This document shows positions 19,018 through 25,078 of a DNA stretch of 64,000 bases, piece by piece; positions within the stretch are counted from its first letter, which is position 1, and each line of letters begins with the position of its first letter. The position numbers were made by a program, and so were the translations under genes. The notes beneath the pieces were generated by a model that worked only from the letters and a program-made list of their open reading frames with translations, searched no databases and was not told the origin of the DNA. Source of the DNA: a virus. Where the stretch lies: IMG/VR virus record IMGVR_UViG_3300025876_000005, positions 112,490 to 176,489 of that record. The stretch is one strand, 5' to 3'.

Positions 19018-19355
19018 TGGAAGCACTAATCAAATTAACAGCAGATGAAGCCCGGTACGAAGCTACTGGGACTTCACTTAAAGGCTATCTAAAGAGAGGT
19101 ATTAAATTTACTGACCTTTACAAAGTCTTAGGAGAACCAACCTTTAAACCAGAAGATTCTGGCGACGGTAAGATTCAATACGAATGGGTCCTTAAGTGGA
19201 ACGGTAATATCTATACAATCTACGACTGGAAGACCTACAACCAAGACCACACTTTAACCGAGTATGACTACTGGCACGTTGGTGCTAAAGTTTACTCTGG
19301 TGACTTTGAAGACCTAATTGAGAACATGGTAAATAAGAACTTATGCCTGAACTAG
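19017..19355 (+). CDS. Hypothetical protein
   Basis: 112 residues. Aromatic-rich C-terminal half (YEWVLKWNGNIYTIYDWKTY, EYDYWHVGA) suggests a small beta-rich domain. The start codon overlaps the upstream stop and its 3' end overlaps the glycosylase gene by 13 bases, so it belongs to a tightly packed early operon. Similar small proteins are common in T4-like phages; the function is unknown. Confidence 0.7.
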   Translation: MEALIKLTADEARYEATGTSLKGYLKRGIKFTDLYKVLGEPTFKPEDSGDGKIQYEWVLKWNGNIYTIYDWKTYNQDHTLTEYDYWHVGAKVYSGDFEDLIENMVNKNLCLN

Positions 19356-20188
19356 CAGAACTTAAACTGACAGCAGACTACGTTAATCAGTCAACACAAG
19401 GCAGAGTCTTTGGTGGGATAGAAAAGAATCCGATCCATAAAGGTGCAGAAGTCTCTGTGCCTTTCGATCAGTTTGAAATTCAGGCGAAGAGTCGAGGCAA
19501 AGAGCTCTTACTAGAGCTTAAAGACCTTAATTCAGACAGAGTCTATCCAATACGGATGGGTATGGGCATGTCAGGGCACTTCAGGCTAACTCAAAAGGCC
19601 CAAGAAGATAAACATGCACACTTAAAGTTCGGTGCCACAGACGGCCACGTATTGTCTTTTGTGGACGTGCGACGTTTCGGTAACTGGAATGCAGGTGAGA
19701 GCTGGTCAGACAAGCGTGGCCCGGATCCAACTACCGATTATAGAGAATTCTTCTTGAATGTGACGACTAATCTGACCAAGGCTAAATTTAACAAGCCACT
19801 CTTTGAAGTCCTGATGGACCAAAAGTACTTTAATGGCATTGGTAATTATCTAAGAGCAGAGATCATCTACCGTGCTGAAGTTAATCCATTTCTACCAGCT
19901 AGAGAGCAACTAACAAGCTACCCAAAGATCTTAGAGCTATGTCGAGATATTCCGATGCTGGCCTACCAAAGAGGTGGTGGCGCAATCAAAGACTGGGATA
20001 ATCCATTCGGCAAAGAGAGCCAAGTTGGTAAATTTATGCTCTGTTATGGAAACAAAGAGATGAGTCAACGTATAGACTCTACTGGGCGTCGTTTTTGGTA
20101 CGACCCACATTGGGACAAGTTAGATCTAGAATCAGAATGGGATTACTATTCAGGGCTACCGAACCCAAAAGCTTATGAAAGAACGTAA
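19343..20188 (+). CDS. Formamidopyrimidine-DNA glycosylase / endonuclease VIII-like (Fpg/Nei)
   Basis: 281 residues. The N-terminus MPELAEL keeps the catalytic Pro2 and Glu3 (usual MPELPE). SRGKELLLEL carries the conserved beta-clamp Lys, MGMGMSGHFRL and FVDVRRFG are family landmarks, and FNGIGNYLRAEILYRA-type sequence (IIYRA here) is the helix-two-turn-helix. The C-terminus has CYGNKEMSQRIDSTGRRFWY where a zinc finger would normally be, so it is probably a zincless-finger form. It excises oxidised bases and nicks by beta-elimination. A phage copy would repair its own DNA or help damage host DNA. Confidence 0.88.
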   Translation: MPELAELKLTADYVNQSTQGRVFGGIEKNPIHKGAEVSVPFDQFEIQAKSRGKELLLELKDLNSDRVYPIRMGMGMSGHFRLTQKAQEDKHAHLKFGATDGHVLSFVDVRRFGNWNAGESWSDKRGPDPTTDYREFFLNVTTNLTKAKFNKPLFEVLMDQKYFNGIGNYLRAEIIYRAEVNPFLPAREQLTSYPKILELCRDIPMLAYQRGGGAIKDWDNPFGKESQVGKFMLCYGNKEMSQRIDSTGRRFWYDPHWDKLDLESEWDYYSGLPNPKAYERT

Positions 20189-20219
20189 ACAATTTTAAAC
20201 TTAAACGTATAATACAAAT

Positions 20220-20693
20220 ATGAAATTAGTACTCGTAGGCAAAGCAGCATCTGGTAAAGACTATCTTAAGACTCGATTAAAGAAGAAGGGTTTTAAGATA
20301 GGTGTTAGCCATACTACAAGGCCACCTCGACCATCTGAAACAGATGGTGTTGATTATCGCTTTACAGACGAAGCCACCTTTAAACAGATGATCGAAAAAG
20401 ATCAGTTTGTAGAATACATGCACTTTAACGGCTGGTACTATGGCCAGACTAAAGAAGACTTCACACACGCAGAAGTTATGATTATGAGCAAAGATGGCCT
20501 AGACATTTTACCGGAACAATACCGTAAAGAATGTATGGTGATCTACTTAGATATTGACCGTAAGACTAGAGTTGAAAGACTTAATCTGAGAGAAGACCCA
20601 AATGATTCAGTTGAACGGCGTTTACTCGCAGACGACGAACAGTTTAAAGGCTTCAACGACTTTGAAATCCGCATTACTAACCCAGATTTTTAA
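20220..20693 (+). CDS. Guanylate kinase-like nucleoside monophosphate kinase
   Basis: 157 residues. P-loop LVGKAASGKD (about 4-13), then SHTTRPPRPSETDGVDYRF, the guanylate-binding segment typical of Gmk (S-x-TTR-P-R-x-G-E-x-x-G-x-D-Y-x-F), and EYMHFNGWYYGQTKE. Length is short compared with cellular Gmk (about 200) because the C-terminal helix is trimmed. It phosphorylates (d)GMP to (d)GDP and fits the nucleotide-supply role of nearby early genes. Confidence 0.85.
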   Translation: MKLVLVGKAASGKDYLKTRLKKKGFKIGVSHTTRPPRPSETDGVDYRFTDEATFKQMIEKDQFVEYMHFNGWYYGQTKEDFTHAEVMIMSKDGLDILPEQYRKECMVIYLDIDRKTRVERLNLREDPNDSVERRLLADDEQFKGFNDFEIRITNPDF

Positions 20694-20705
20694 GAATATA
20701 TAAAA
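20694..20705 (+). promoter_or_regulatory. Late-promoter-like box GAATATATAAAA
   Basis: Degenerate late box beginning just after the guanylate kinase stop and 26 bases before the next ATG. Confidence 0.35.
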
Positions 20706-20730
20706 TCAAGAATCTTAAATTTTAATAAAC

Positions 20731-21252
20731 ATGTCATTAGAAACACTCAAGACAAAAAGAACAGAGCTAATTGAAAAATTAGACGAATTACAAACCCAGT
20801 CTGCTGAAAGGCTATTTGAAATAGAACTAGACGATCGTAAGCAGATTAAAACAATTATGGAGCACTTAAACAAAGGCTTCACCTGGAAGACTCAAAACGC
20901 TGCGGTTGTTGTAGCTCTTTACGATCAGTTAAAGAAGCAGAACAAAGAGTTAACCAGCTCTGAAGAAGAGGCTACAGTAATTAAACTAAAAGCTCACGAG
21001 CTTAACGGTCTTTACCAAGCTCTTCTTAACGTAGAAGGCGTTGGTGTTGAATCAGCACGCCGTTTTATCACAATGTTAACCAACGTTGGTGAGACAGTAA
21101 CCAACGCAATGTCAGTACTTGGTGAGATGAACAAGGAGATCTCAGAGATGCACGCAGAACTAGATGCAACCGAAAGAGAGATTGCTGAGCTTGAAAACAC
21201 TGAAGAAGTAGAACCAGAGTTAGAAAGAACGACTCTAGAAAATAGAGTGTAA
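20731..21252 (+). CDS. Coiled-coil hypothetical protein
   Basis: 173 residues. Two long charged helices (about 3-45 and 130-170) flank a helical middle; there are no Cys residues and no catalytic motifs. The C-terminal region (MNKEISEMHAELDATEREIA) has a clear heptad pattern. Its stop overlaps the ATG of the PD-(D/E)XK-like gene. The function is unknown. Confidence 0.75.
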   Translation: MSLETLKTKRTELIEKLDELQTQSAERLFEIELDDRKQIKTIMEHLNKGFTWKTQNAAVVVALYDQLKKQNKELTSSEEEATVIKLKAHELNGLYQALLNVEGVGVESARRFITMLTNVGETVTNAMSVLGEMNKEISEMHAELDATEREIAELENTEEVEPELERTTLENRV

Positions 21253-21788
21253 TGAAGACATCGAGTAAGAGCAGAAAAAGATTGGACTTCCTGGATTTAA
21301 TCCAGGGAGTTCTTACTCACGATGACATCTACGAAACAATCGATTATCGCAGACAGAGTGAGGACAAGATCAAGCAGTTCATCTATCCACATTTGATAGA
21401 GAACTTGACAACACATCTTGTTGAGACAAAAGAGTTAGATAAAACCACTGCAAAAGAGCGCGTAAAAGAGGCCTTGAAATGGGAAGGTAATGTTAAGACT
21501 ACAGTCAACAACATTCTTTTCATGGGTACTCAAAACAGACCAGACATGGTACTCGAGATGAACGGGCTACGCATTGCAATTGAGTTCAAGCGTGGCGGTA
21601 AAGGTTCAGAACTGCGTAGCGGTATCGGTCAGTCAATGATCTATGCAACACATTATGACTTTGTAATCTACCTCTTTATTGATACAACAGAAGACAAGAG
21701 AATCCAAAACTCGGTTGATAGCGTAAACGAGAGTGAGTTTATCGAAGAGCTTTGGAACAGATACAACATCAAATTTATTGTAGCTTAA
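21252..21788 (+). CDS. PD-(D/E)XK-fold nuclease-like protein
   Basis: 178 residues. NRPDMVLEMNGLRIAIEFKRG (about 98-117) fits the PD-(D/E)XK active site: Asp in RPD, then Glu and Lys in IEFK on the next strand. Downstream GSELRSGIGQSMIYATHYDFVIYLFID resembles the Q-containing helix and strand of Holliday-junction resolvase/restriction-like folds. It could be a DNA nuclease or an inactive relative. It is overlapped by one base at both ends with its neighbours, so all three are probably co-translated. Confidence 0.65.
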   Translation: MKTSSKSRKRLDFLDLIQGVLTHDDIYETIDYRRQSEDKIKQFIYPHLIENLTTHLVETKELDKTTAKERVKEALKWEGNVKTTVNNILFMGTQNRPDMVLEMNGLRIAIEFKRGGKGSELRSGIGQSMIYATHYDFVIYLFIDTTEDKRIQNSVDSVNESEFIEELWNRYNIKFIVA

Positions 21789-22303
21789 TGAAGAGATTTG
21801 TAACTTCAAATATGCAGCTGGGTCGTCCAGCTGCTATTAAAACTTATAAGAGACCTTTCGAGAATGTAGATGAGATGACCGACGCTCTAATCAGAGAGTG
21901 GAATAATGTCGTCTCTCCAGGTGATCTTGTCTATCACTTAGGTAACTTTGCCTGGGATCCAAAGACAGCACAAGAGGCCTTAGATCGACTTAACGGTAAC
22001 ATTTGGTTACTGCCAGCAGAATACGATGATGCTGTAATGATCTTGGCTAGAAAAGGTCTACTAAGAGATGGTGTTAAGGTGATTAACCGAATTATGCCGC
22101 TTGAAATGATGAAGGCTAATCTAAGTTACTGGCCAATGGAAGCCTGGCCCGGCAAACAGAAAGGTTACTACTCAATCATAGGTCACCCGCAGAAGCAATT
22201 CAAGAGTGACCCAAAGAAGAAGCGCATTAACGTTTCTACTGATCTCTGGGGTTTTAAGCCACAGGATCTAGAGAAGACTTTACAGATCTTTTACGACATC
22301 TAA
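21788..22303 (+). CDS. Calcineurin-like phosphoesterase homologue lacking metal ligands
   Basis: 171 residues from the ATG overlapping the upstream stop. The frame of a small MPE (YfcE/'ITSDTHFGH' type) is clear in RPFENVDEMTDALIREWNNVVSPGDLVYHLGNFAW and ALDRLNGNIWLLPAEYDD. However the ligand residues are replaced: SDTHFGH is SNMQLGR, GDFAF is GNFAW, and the GNHD region is PAEYDD. The protein is therefore probably not a metal-dependent phosphatase; a binding or regulatory role is more likely. Confidence 0.7.
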   Translation: MKRFVTSNMQLGRPAAIKTYKRPFENVDEMTDALIREWNNVVSPGDLVYHLGNFAWDPKTAQEALDRLNGNIWLLPAEYDDAVMILARKGLLRDGVKVINRIMPLEMMKANLSYWPMEAWPGKQKGYYSIIGHPQKQFKSDPKKKRINVSTDLWGFKPQDLEKTLQIFYDI

Positions 22304-22330
22304 ACTTTTTGCAACTTTTTTGCAAAAAAG

Positions 22331-22372
22331 TTTTCTAGTGTCAATCTTTTTTATTATATTAGTACTATAATT
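22331..22372 (+). promoter_or_regulatory. Early-type promoter before the sigma factor gene
   Basis: TTTTCTAGTGTCAATC, T-run, TTATATTAGTACTATAATT, 21 bases before the ATG at 22393. Same TGTCA/TTATATT layout as the other early-type sites. Confidence 0.75.
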
Positions 22373-22392
22373 ATCACACAAAGAAAAAATAT

Positions 22393-23010
22393 ATGTCAAA
22401 AACATCCGATTTAAGCTACAGAGAATTAGCAGAGAACTTTTATGCTTCACGCAGTGAAAAAGACTACAATGTACTTTACAAGAAGGTAAAGCCAGGACTT
22501 AAGTCTTATATCTTTAACATCATTAAAGACTCAGAAGCAACTGGCGATGTCTTAGCTAATACTCTGACTAAGCTTTGGACTAAGATAGATCAGTACAAAC
22601 CAGAGTATCAAGTAACTACATGGCTTTACAAGATAGCATTCAACGAATGTCTAAGTCATATTCGTAAGCGTAATCGTAAGTACAGTCTAGATGCAATGCG
22701 AGATTATGGGATCGAAGTAACTGAAGGCAACCATACAACAAACATGGCCGACAATTTACTCTTAGACTCAGAAGAGCGCATGACTGAAGCAGACTTCTAC
22801 GAAGAAGATGAGTATTTACAAAATCGTTACGAAAGTGCAATTGAGTGTATTAACAGCCTTAAGCCAATGTACCGTGAGATTATGCAAGATCGTCTATTTC
22901 ACAATATGAAGTACGAAGACATTGCAGAGAAATACAACGTATCTCTACAGACTGTAAAGAATAGAGTACGTCGCGGAAAAGTTCTAATCCAAAGAGCGAT
23001 GGGCGAATAA
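22393..23010 (+). CDS. ECF-like sigma-70 family RNA polymerase sigma factor
   Basis: 205 residues. Region 2 is visible at about 30-95 (ATGDVLANTLTKLWTKIDQY, TTWLYKIAFNECLSHIRKRNRK) and region 4 at about 152-203 (LKPMYREIMQDRLFHNMKYE, DIAEKYNVSLQTVKNRVRRG helix-turn-helix). It lacks regions 1 and 3, as in ECF factors; the linker is acidic. It should direct host RNA polymerase to phage promoters and is the best candidate in the window to read the GATATATAAA or TTGAAAC boxes. It is preceded by an early-type promoter, consistent with making it before late genes. Confidence 0.9.
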   Translation: MSKTSDLSYRELAENFYASRSEKDYNVLYKKVKPGLKSYIFNIIKDSEATGDVLANTLTKLWTKIDQYKPEYQVTTWLYKIAFNECLSHIRKRNRKYSLDAMRDYGIEVTEGNHTTNMADNLLLDSEERMTEADFYEEDEYLQNRYESAIECINSLKPMYREIMQDRLFHNMKYEDIAEKYNVSLQTVKNRVRRGKVLIQRAMGE

Positions 23011-23012
23011 AG

Positions 23013-23046
23013 TTGAAACTTTTAAAAAGTTAACGATATATACTAT
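23013..23046 (+). promoter_or_regulatory. TTGAAAC-type promoter of the attenuator leader
   Basis: GTTGAAACTTTTA at 23012-23024 and GATATATACTAT at 23035-23046, 17-18 bases apart. Almost the same pair occurs at 24194-24227 (GTTGAAACTTTTA, GATATATACC). The leader peptide ATG follows six bases later. Confidence 0.6.
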
Positions 23047-23051
23047 CACAA

Positions 23052-23126
23052 ATGAAATTATTGAATAACATAGAGCTGAATTTAAGAAGACTAGAACCTA
23101 GTCTTGGAAGCCCTCTTATTCGATAA
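23052..23126 (+). CDS. Leader peptide (24 aa) of an attenuator
   Basis: ATG at 23052, TAA at 23124. The peptide MKLLNNIELNLRRLEPSLGS plus PLIR has seven Leu, spelled with five different codons (TTA, TTG, CTG, CTA, CTT), and three Arg including an AGA AGA pair. The coding region covers hairpin 1 and the 5' arm of the antiterminator, and the stop codon falls in its loop. That placement is the classic arrangement of a ribosome-sensing attenuator, so the peptide's translation, not its product, is probably what matters. Confidence 0.65.
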   Translation: MKLLNNIELNLRRLEPSLGSPLIR

Positions 23127-23176
23127 ACTCAGATAAGACACCAACTAACCAGAGGGCTTCAAGAAATTGAGGCCCT
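23087..23176 (+). promoter_or_regulatory. Transcription attenuator with competing hairpins upstream of the tRNA/tmRNA operon
   Basis: Hairpin 1: AAGACTAG/CTAGTCTT (23087-23094/23098-23105). Antiterminator: GAAGCCCTCT/AGAGGGCTTC (23107-23116/23151-23160). Terminator: AGGGCTTCAA/TTGAGGCCCT (23153-23162/23167-23176) with a GAAA loop and an eight-T run. The antiterminator and terminator share 23153-23160 and cannot coexist. A ribosome that reaches the stop at 23124 covers 23107-23116 and favours termination; one stalled earlier allows antitermination. Confidence 0.7.
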
Positions 23177-23183
23177 TTTTTTT
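23153..23183 (+). terminator. Attenuator terminator
   Basis: 10-bp stem closed by GAAA, followed by eight T, directly upstream of the promoter of the tRNA operon. Confidence 0.85.
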
Positions 23184-23202
23184 GCAAAAAAAGTCAAAAA
23201 AA

Positions 23203-23242
23203 GTTTTTAGTGTCAAACTTATTTGTTATATTTGCACTGTAA
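23203..23242 (+). promoter_or_regulatory. Early-type promoter of the tRNA/tmRNA operon
   Basis: GTTTTTAGTGTCAAAC, then TTATATTTGCACTGTAA. This copy has an exact Bacteroidota -7 element TATATTTG. It lies 23 bases before tRNA-Glu. Confidence 0.8.
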
Positions 23243-23249
23243 CAAAAAC

Positions 23250-23262
23250 GTTCTTTTACATA
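23250..23262 (+). promoter_or_regulatory. boxA-like antitermination element 1
   Basis: GTTCTTTTACATA, one mismatch from GTTCTTTGACATA used in Bacteroidota rRNA leaders (E. coli boxA GCTCTTTAACA). It lies between the promoter and tRNA-Glu. Confidence 0.6.
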
Positions 23263-23264
23263 AT

Positions 23265-23336
23265 GGTCCGTTCGTCTAGGGGTCAGGACATCACCCTTTC
23301 ACGGTGAAGACACGGGTTCGATTCCCGTACGGACTA
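23265..23336 (+). tRNA. tRNA-Glu(TTC)
   Basis: Acceptor GGTCCGT/ACGGACT, anticodon arm TCACC-CTTTCAC-GGTGA, T-arm with TTCGATT. No CCA encoded. First RNA of the operon. Confidence 0.95.
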
Positions 23337-23342
23337 CAATAT

Positions 23343-23416
23343 TCCTCCATAGCTCAGTTGGTTAGAGCGGCTGACTGTTAATCAGTAGGTCCCTGGTTCG
23401 AGTCCAGGTGGGGGAG
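23343..23416 (+). tRNA. tRNA-Asn(GTT)
   Basis: Acceptor TCCTCCA/TGGGGGA, anticodon loop CTGTTAA, T-loop TTCGAGT. CCA not encoded. Confidence 0.95.
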
Positions 23417-23485
23417 CAAGTTGATTGTCAATGACGCTTATTGGCAGACTGTTGGACGCGGGTTCGAATCCCGCCACCTCCACAA

Positions 23486-23498
23486 GTTCTTTTACATA
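23486..23498 (+). promoter_or_regulatory. boxA-like element 2, inside the tmRNA spacer
   Basis: GTTCTTTTACATA, identical to element 1, in the intervening segment that should be removed when the two tmRNA pieces mature. Confidence 0.5.
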
Positions 23499-23567
23499 TT
23501 ACCAAAATATGGGGGTGACCGGCTTTTGACAATGGTTGATAGCGATAGGAAGAGACGATTGGCGTAC

Positions 23568-23597
23568 GCAAACGACAACTTTGCATTAGCGGCATAA
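23568..23597 (+). other. tmRNA tag reading frame (ANDNFALAA)
   Basis: GCA resume codon to TAA, nine tag residues. The first three (AND) and last four (ALAA) match the E. coli tag ANDENYALAA. Confidence 0.88.
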
Positions 23598-23666
23598 GTG
23601 CTGCTGATCTATTAAAGTCAAGGACTTGATAGATCACGTCAGCCTAGAACGAAATCTAGGCACTTT

Positions 23667-23752
23667 GGTCGAGTGGTGGAATAGGTAGACACGTCAGACT
23701 TAAAATCTGATGGGCAGTAATGCTCGTGCGGGTTCGATTCCCGCCTCGACTA
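23667..23752 (+). tRNA. tRNA-Leu(TAA)
   Basis: Class II tRNA; acceptor GGTCGAG/CTCGACT, anticodon arm TCAGA-CTTAAAA-TCTGA, variable arm, T-loop TTCGATT. Starts six bases after the last tmRNA hairpin. Confidence 0.94.
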
Positions 23753-23800
23753 CAAAGAAACAAACAGACTCTTTATTCATATAAAGACTGTTAAATGAAT

Positions 23801-23874
23801 GGTCGCGTAGCTCAGCTGGATAGAGCATCTGCCTTCTAAGCAGACGGTCACAGGTTCGAATCCTGTCGCGATCA
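23801..23874 (+). tRNA. tRNA-Arg(TCT)
   Basis: Acceptor GGTCGCG/CGCGATC, anticodon arm TCTGC-CTTCTAA-GCAGA. Reads AGA/AGG, the codon pair present in the attenuator leader. Confidence 0.94.
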
Positions 23875-23878
23875 CTAA

Positions 23879-24010
23879 ATGATTATGAAAATGTTAAACG
23901 AAAACCAAGGTAAGAGATTAAGTCAGGTCAAAGACTCTGAGAATCTAGCAATGTTATCAGTTATACTGGTCTTAATAGGAATAGTGGTAACGGCATTTGT
24001 CATTAACTAG
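23879..24010 (+). CDS. Small single-pass membrane protein within the tRNA cluster
   Basis: 43 residues (start ATG 23879; ATG 23885 also possible). A charged N-terminus (KMLNENQGKRLSQVKDSEN) is followed by one hydrophobic helix, LAMLSVILVLIGIVVTAFVI. It begins four bases after tRNA-Arg and ends six bases before the next tRNA. No family recognised; the clean charged-then-hydrophobic layout argues that it is translated. Confidence 0.5.
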   Translation: MIMKMLNENQGKRLSQVKDSENLAMLSVILVLIGIVVTAFVIN

Positions 24011-24016
24011 AATTGA

Positions 24017-24090
24017 GGGCTCTTAGCTCAGTTGGTTAGAGCAACTGACTCATAATCAGTAGGTCGCAGGTTCGAGCCCTGCAGGGCCCA
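24017..24090 (+). tRNA. tRNA with CAT anticodon (Met elongator or Ile2)
   Basis: Acceptor GGGCTCT/AGGGCCC, anticodon arm ACTGA-CTCATAA-TCAGT. Whether C34 is modified to lysidine (Ile) cannot be told from sequence. Confidence 0.93.
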
Positions 24091-24096
24091 CAATAT

Positions 24097-24178
24097 GCTC
24101 AAGTGGTGGAATTGGTAGACACGCTGGTCTTAGGAACCAGTGCCGCAAGGCTTGAGGGTTCGAGTCCCTCCTTGAGTA
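24097..24178 (+). tRNA. tRNA-Leu(TAG), copy 1
   Basis: Class II; acceptor GCTCAAG/CTTGAGT, anticodon arm CTGGT-CTTAGGA-ACCAG, T-loop TTCGAGT. Confidence 0.94.
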
Positions 24179-24194
24179 CTAATTTTCAAAAAGG

Positions 24195-24227
24195 TTGAAA
24201 CTTTTAGCAAGTGAGCTGATATATACC
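24195..24227 (+). promoter_or_regulatory. TTGAAAC-type promoter
   Basis: GTTGAAACTTTTA and GATATATACC, same pair and spacing as upstream of the attenuator leader. Confidence 0.55.
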
Positions 24228-24255
24228 TAACAAATAACAAGAAAAACTAAGTTCA

Positions 24256-24342
24256 ATGAAACGCAGTCATACATATATGGTCGATTTTGGATGGTCACAG
24301 GCGATTAAGCCATGTGAGCTCAGAGGCCCGAATATTGTATGA
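24256..24342 (+). CDS. Possible 28-aa leader-type peptide
   Basis: ATG-to-TGA frame MKRSHTYMVDFGWSQAIKPC plus ELRGPNIV, 29 bases after a TTGAAAC-type promoter and upstream of a strong terminator, mirroring the leader-peptide layout at 23052. There is no family match, and the unit could equally be a small non-coding RNA. Confidence 0.3.
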   Translation: MKRSHTYMVDFGWSQAIKPCELRGPNIV

Positions 24343-24380
24343 ACTTAAGTAGATAGAACATATAATATAACTTAGAAATA

Positions 24381-24411
24381 AGGGCCTCATCGCAAGATTG
24401 AGGCCCTTTTT
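24381..24411 (+). terminator. Intrinsic terminator within the tRNA cluster
   Basis: 9-bp stem AGGGCCTCA/TGAGGCCCT and T-run; GAGGCCC recurs upstream at 24323 and could compete for pairing. Confidence 0.85.
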
Positions 24412-24417
24412 CATTTT

Positions 24418-24504
24418 GGAAGATTGACAGAGTGGTCGATTGTGGCTCCCTGCTAAGGAGTTGGTCCCGAAAGGGGCTCGGAGGTTCGAATCCTCCATCT
24501 TCCG
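24418..24504 (+). tRNA. tRNA-Ser(GCT)
   Basis: Class II; acceptor GGAAGAT/ATCTTCC, anticodon loop CTGCTAA, long variable arm CCCGAAAGGGG, T-loop TTCGAAT. Confidence 0.94.
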
Positions 24505-24508
24505 CAGA

Positions 24509-24521
24509 GTTCTTTAACATA
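24509..24521 (+). promoter_or_regulatory. boxA-like element 3
   Basis: GTTCTTTAACATA, matching the E. coli boxA core CTCTTTAACA closely; ends on the first base of tRNA-Trp. Confidence 0.6.
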
Positions 24522-24591
24522 CGTCTGACAGGCAAGGTGCCGCACAGGTCTCCAAAACCTCGTGGGTAGGGTTCGATTCCTTACAGGCGTG
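24521..24591 (+). tRNA. tRNA-Trp(CCA)
   Basis: Acceptor ACGTCTG/CAGGCGT, anticodon arm AGGT-CTCCAAA-ACCT, T-loop TTCGATT. Confidence 0.92.
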
Positions 24592-24620
24592 CAAAAAACT
24601 TTGAAAAAAGTTGCAAGAAA

Positions 24621-24660
24621 GTTTTTCAGTGTCAAATATTCTTATTATATTTGCACTGCA
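24621..24660 (+). promoter_or_regulatory. Early-type promoter inside the tRNA cluster
   Basis: GTTTTTCAGTGTCAAAT then TTATATTTGCACTGCAAT, with exact TATATTTG. A boxA follows 13 bases later, as in an rRNA leader. Confidence 0.8.
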
Positions 24661-24672
24661 ATAAACAAAATG

Positions 24673-24685
24673 GTTCTTTGACATA
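24673..24685 (+). promoter_or_regulatory. boxA element 4
   Basis: GTTCTTTGACATA followed by TTGGTAAAATTAAGAAA. The downstream part is shared with element 5, so the conserved unit is about 30 bases. Confidence 0.7.
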
Positions 24686-24727
24686 TTGGTAAAATTAAGA
24701 AAATGCAGATATTACTTCTGATTTGAA

Positions 24728-24785
24728 AGCTGGTCTAACGGCCCAGCCGATATGCTTAAGTAAGTCTTAAAGAGACCGGCTCTTT
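24728..24785 (+). ncRNA. Structured RNA / terminator-like hairpin
   Basis: Long hairpin closed by AGCTGGTCT/AGACCGGCT (24728-24736/24773-24781), with inner CTTAAG/CTTAA pairing, then TCTTTT. It may be a small RNA or a processing signal before tRNA-Gln. The following 50 bases hold two short hairpins (GGAG/CTCC and GTAGG/CCTAC) but no tRNA. Confidence 0.4.
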
Positions 24786-24837
24786 TAATATTTGGAGGGA
24801 TATAGATGCTCCCGAGTAGGTGCAAGGCCTACAAAAT

Positions 24838-24908
24838 TGTCCTGTGGTGTAAAGGCAGCACATCTGGTTTTGGTCCAGAGAATCGAGGTTCGAATCCTTG
24901 CGGGACAA
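24838..24908 (+). tRNA. tRNA-Gln(TTG)
   Basis: Acceptor TGTCCTG/CGGGACA, anticodon arm TCTGG-TTTTGGT-CCAGA. Confidence 0.93.
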
Positions 24909-24913
24909 CTATA

Positions 24914-24991
24914 TTGCGATGGTGGTACAGAGACAGTCTCATGAGCTGTATTGGGTAGCTCCCCTCCGAGGTTCGATTCCTCAATCGCAAC
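24914..24991 (+). tRNA. tRNA-Met(CAT)
   Basis: Acceptor TTGCGAT/ATCGCAA, anticodon arm ACAGT-CTCATGA-GCTGT, slightly long variable loop. Confidence 0.88.
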
Positions 24992-24995
24992 TATT

Positions 24996-25072
24996 TGACC
25001 TCGTAGCTCAGTTGGTTTAGAGCTTCCGACTTTTAATCGGAAGGCCGTGGGTTCGAGTCCCACCGGGGTCAC
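24996..25072 (+). tRNA. tRNA-Lys(TTT)
   Basis: Acceptor TGACCTC/GGGGTCA, anticodon arm TCCGA-CTTTTAA-TCGGA. Confidence 0.94.
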
Positions 25073-25078
25073 AAGCTG

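Larger units (their letters stand above)
23421..23661 (+). ncRNA. ssrA: Circularly permuted (two-piece) tmRNA
   Basis: The tRNA 3' half precedes the 5' half. Acceptor piece: GTTGGACGCGGGTTCGAATC then CCGCCACCTCCA, ending at 23482, the classic tmRNA T-arm and 3' strand. After a 28-base spacer the 5' half starts at 23511 with GGGGGTG, which pairs with CACCTCC (23475-23481; 6 Watson-Crick pairs plus one G-T), followed by the D-like ACCGGCTTTTGACA. A P2-like helix joins CAATGGTT with the reverse of GACTGTTG. The tag frame at 23568-23597 reads ANDNFALAA-stop, ending in the ALAA degron. Two hairpins follow (23605-23636 and 23642-23661). It rescues stalled ribosomes and tags the nascent protein. Confidence 0.9.
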
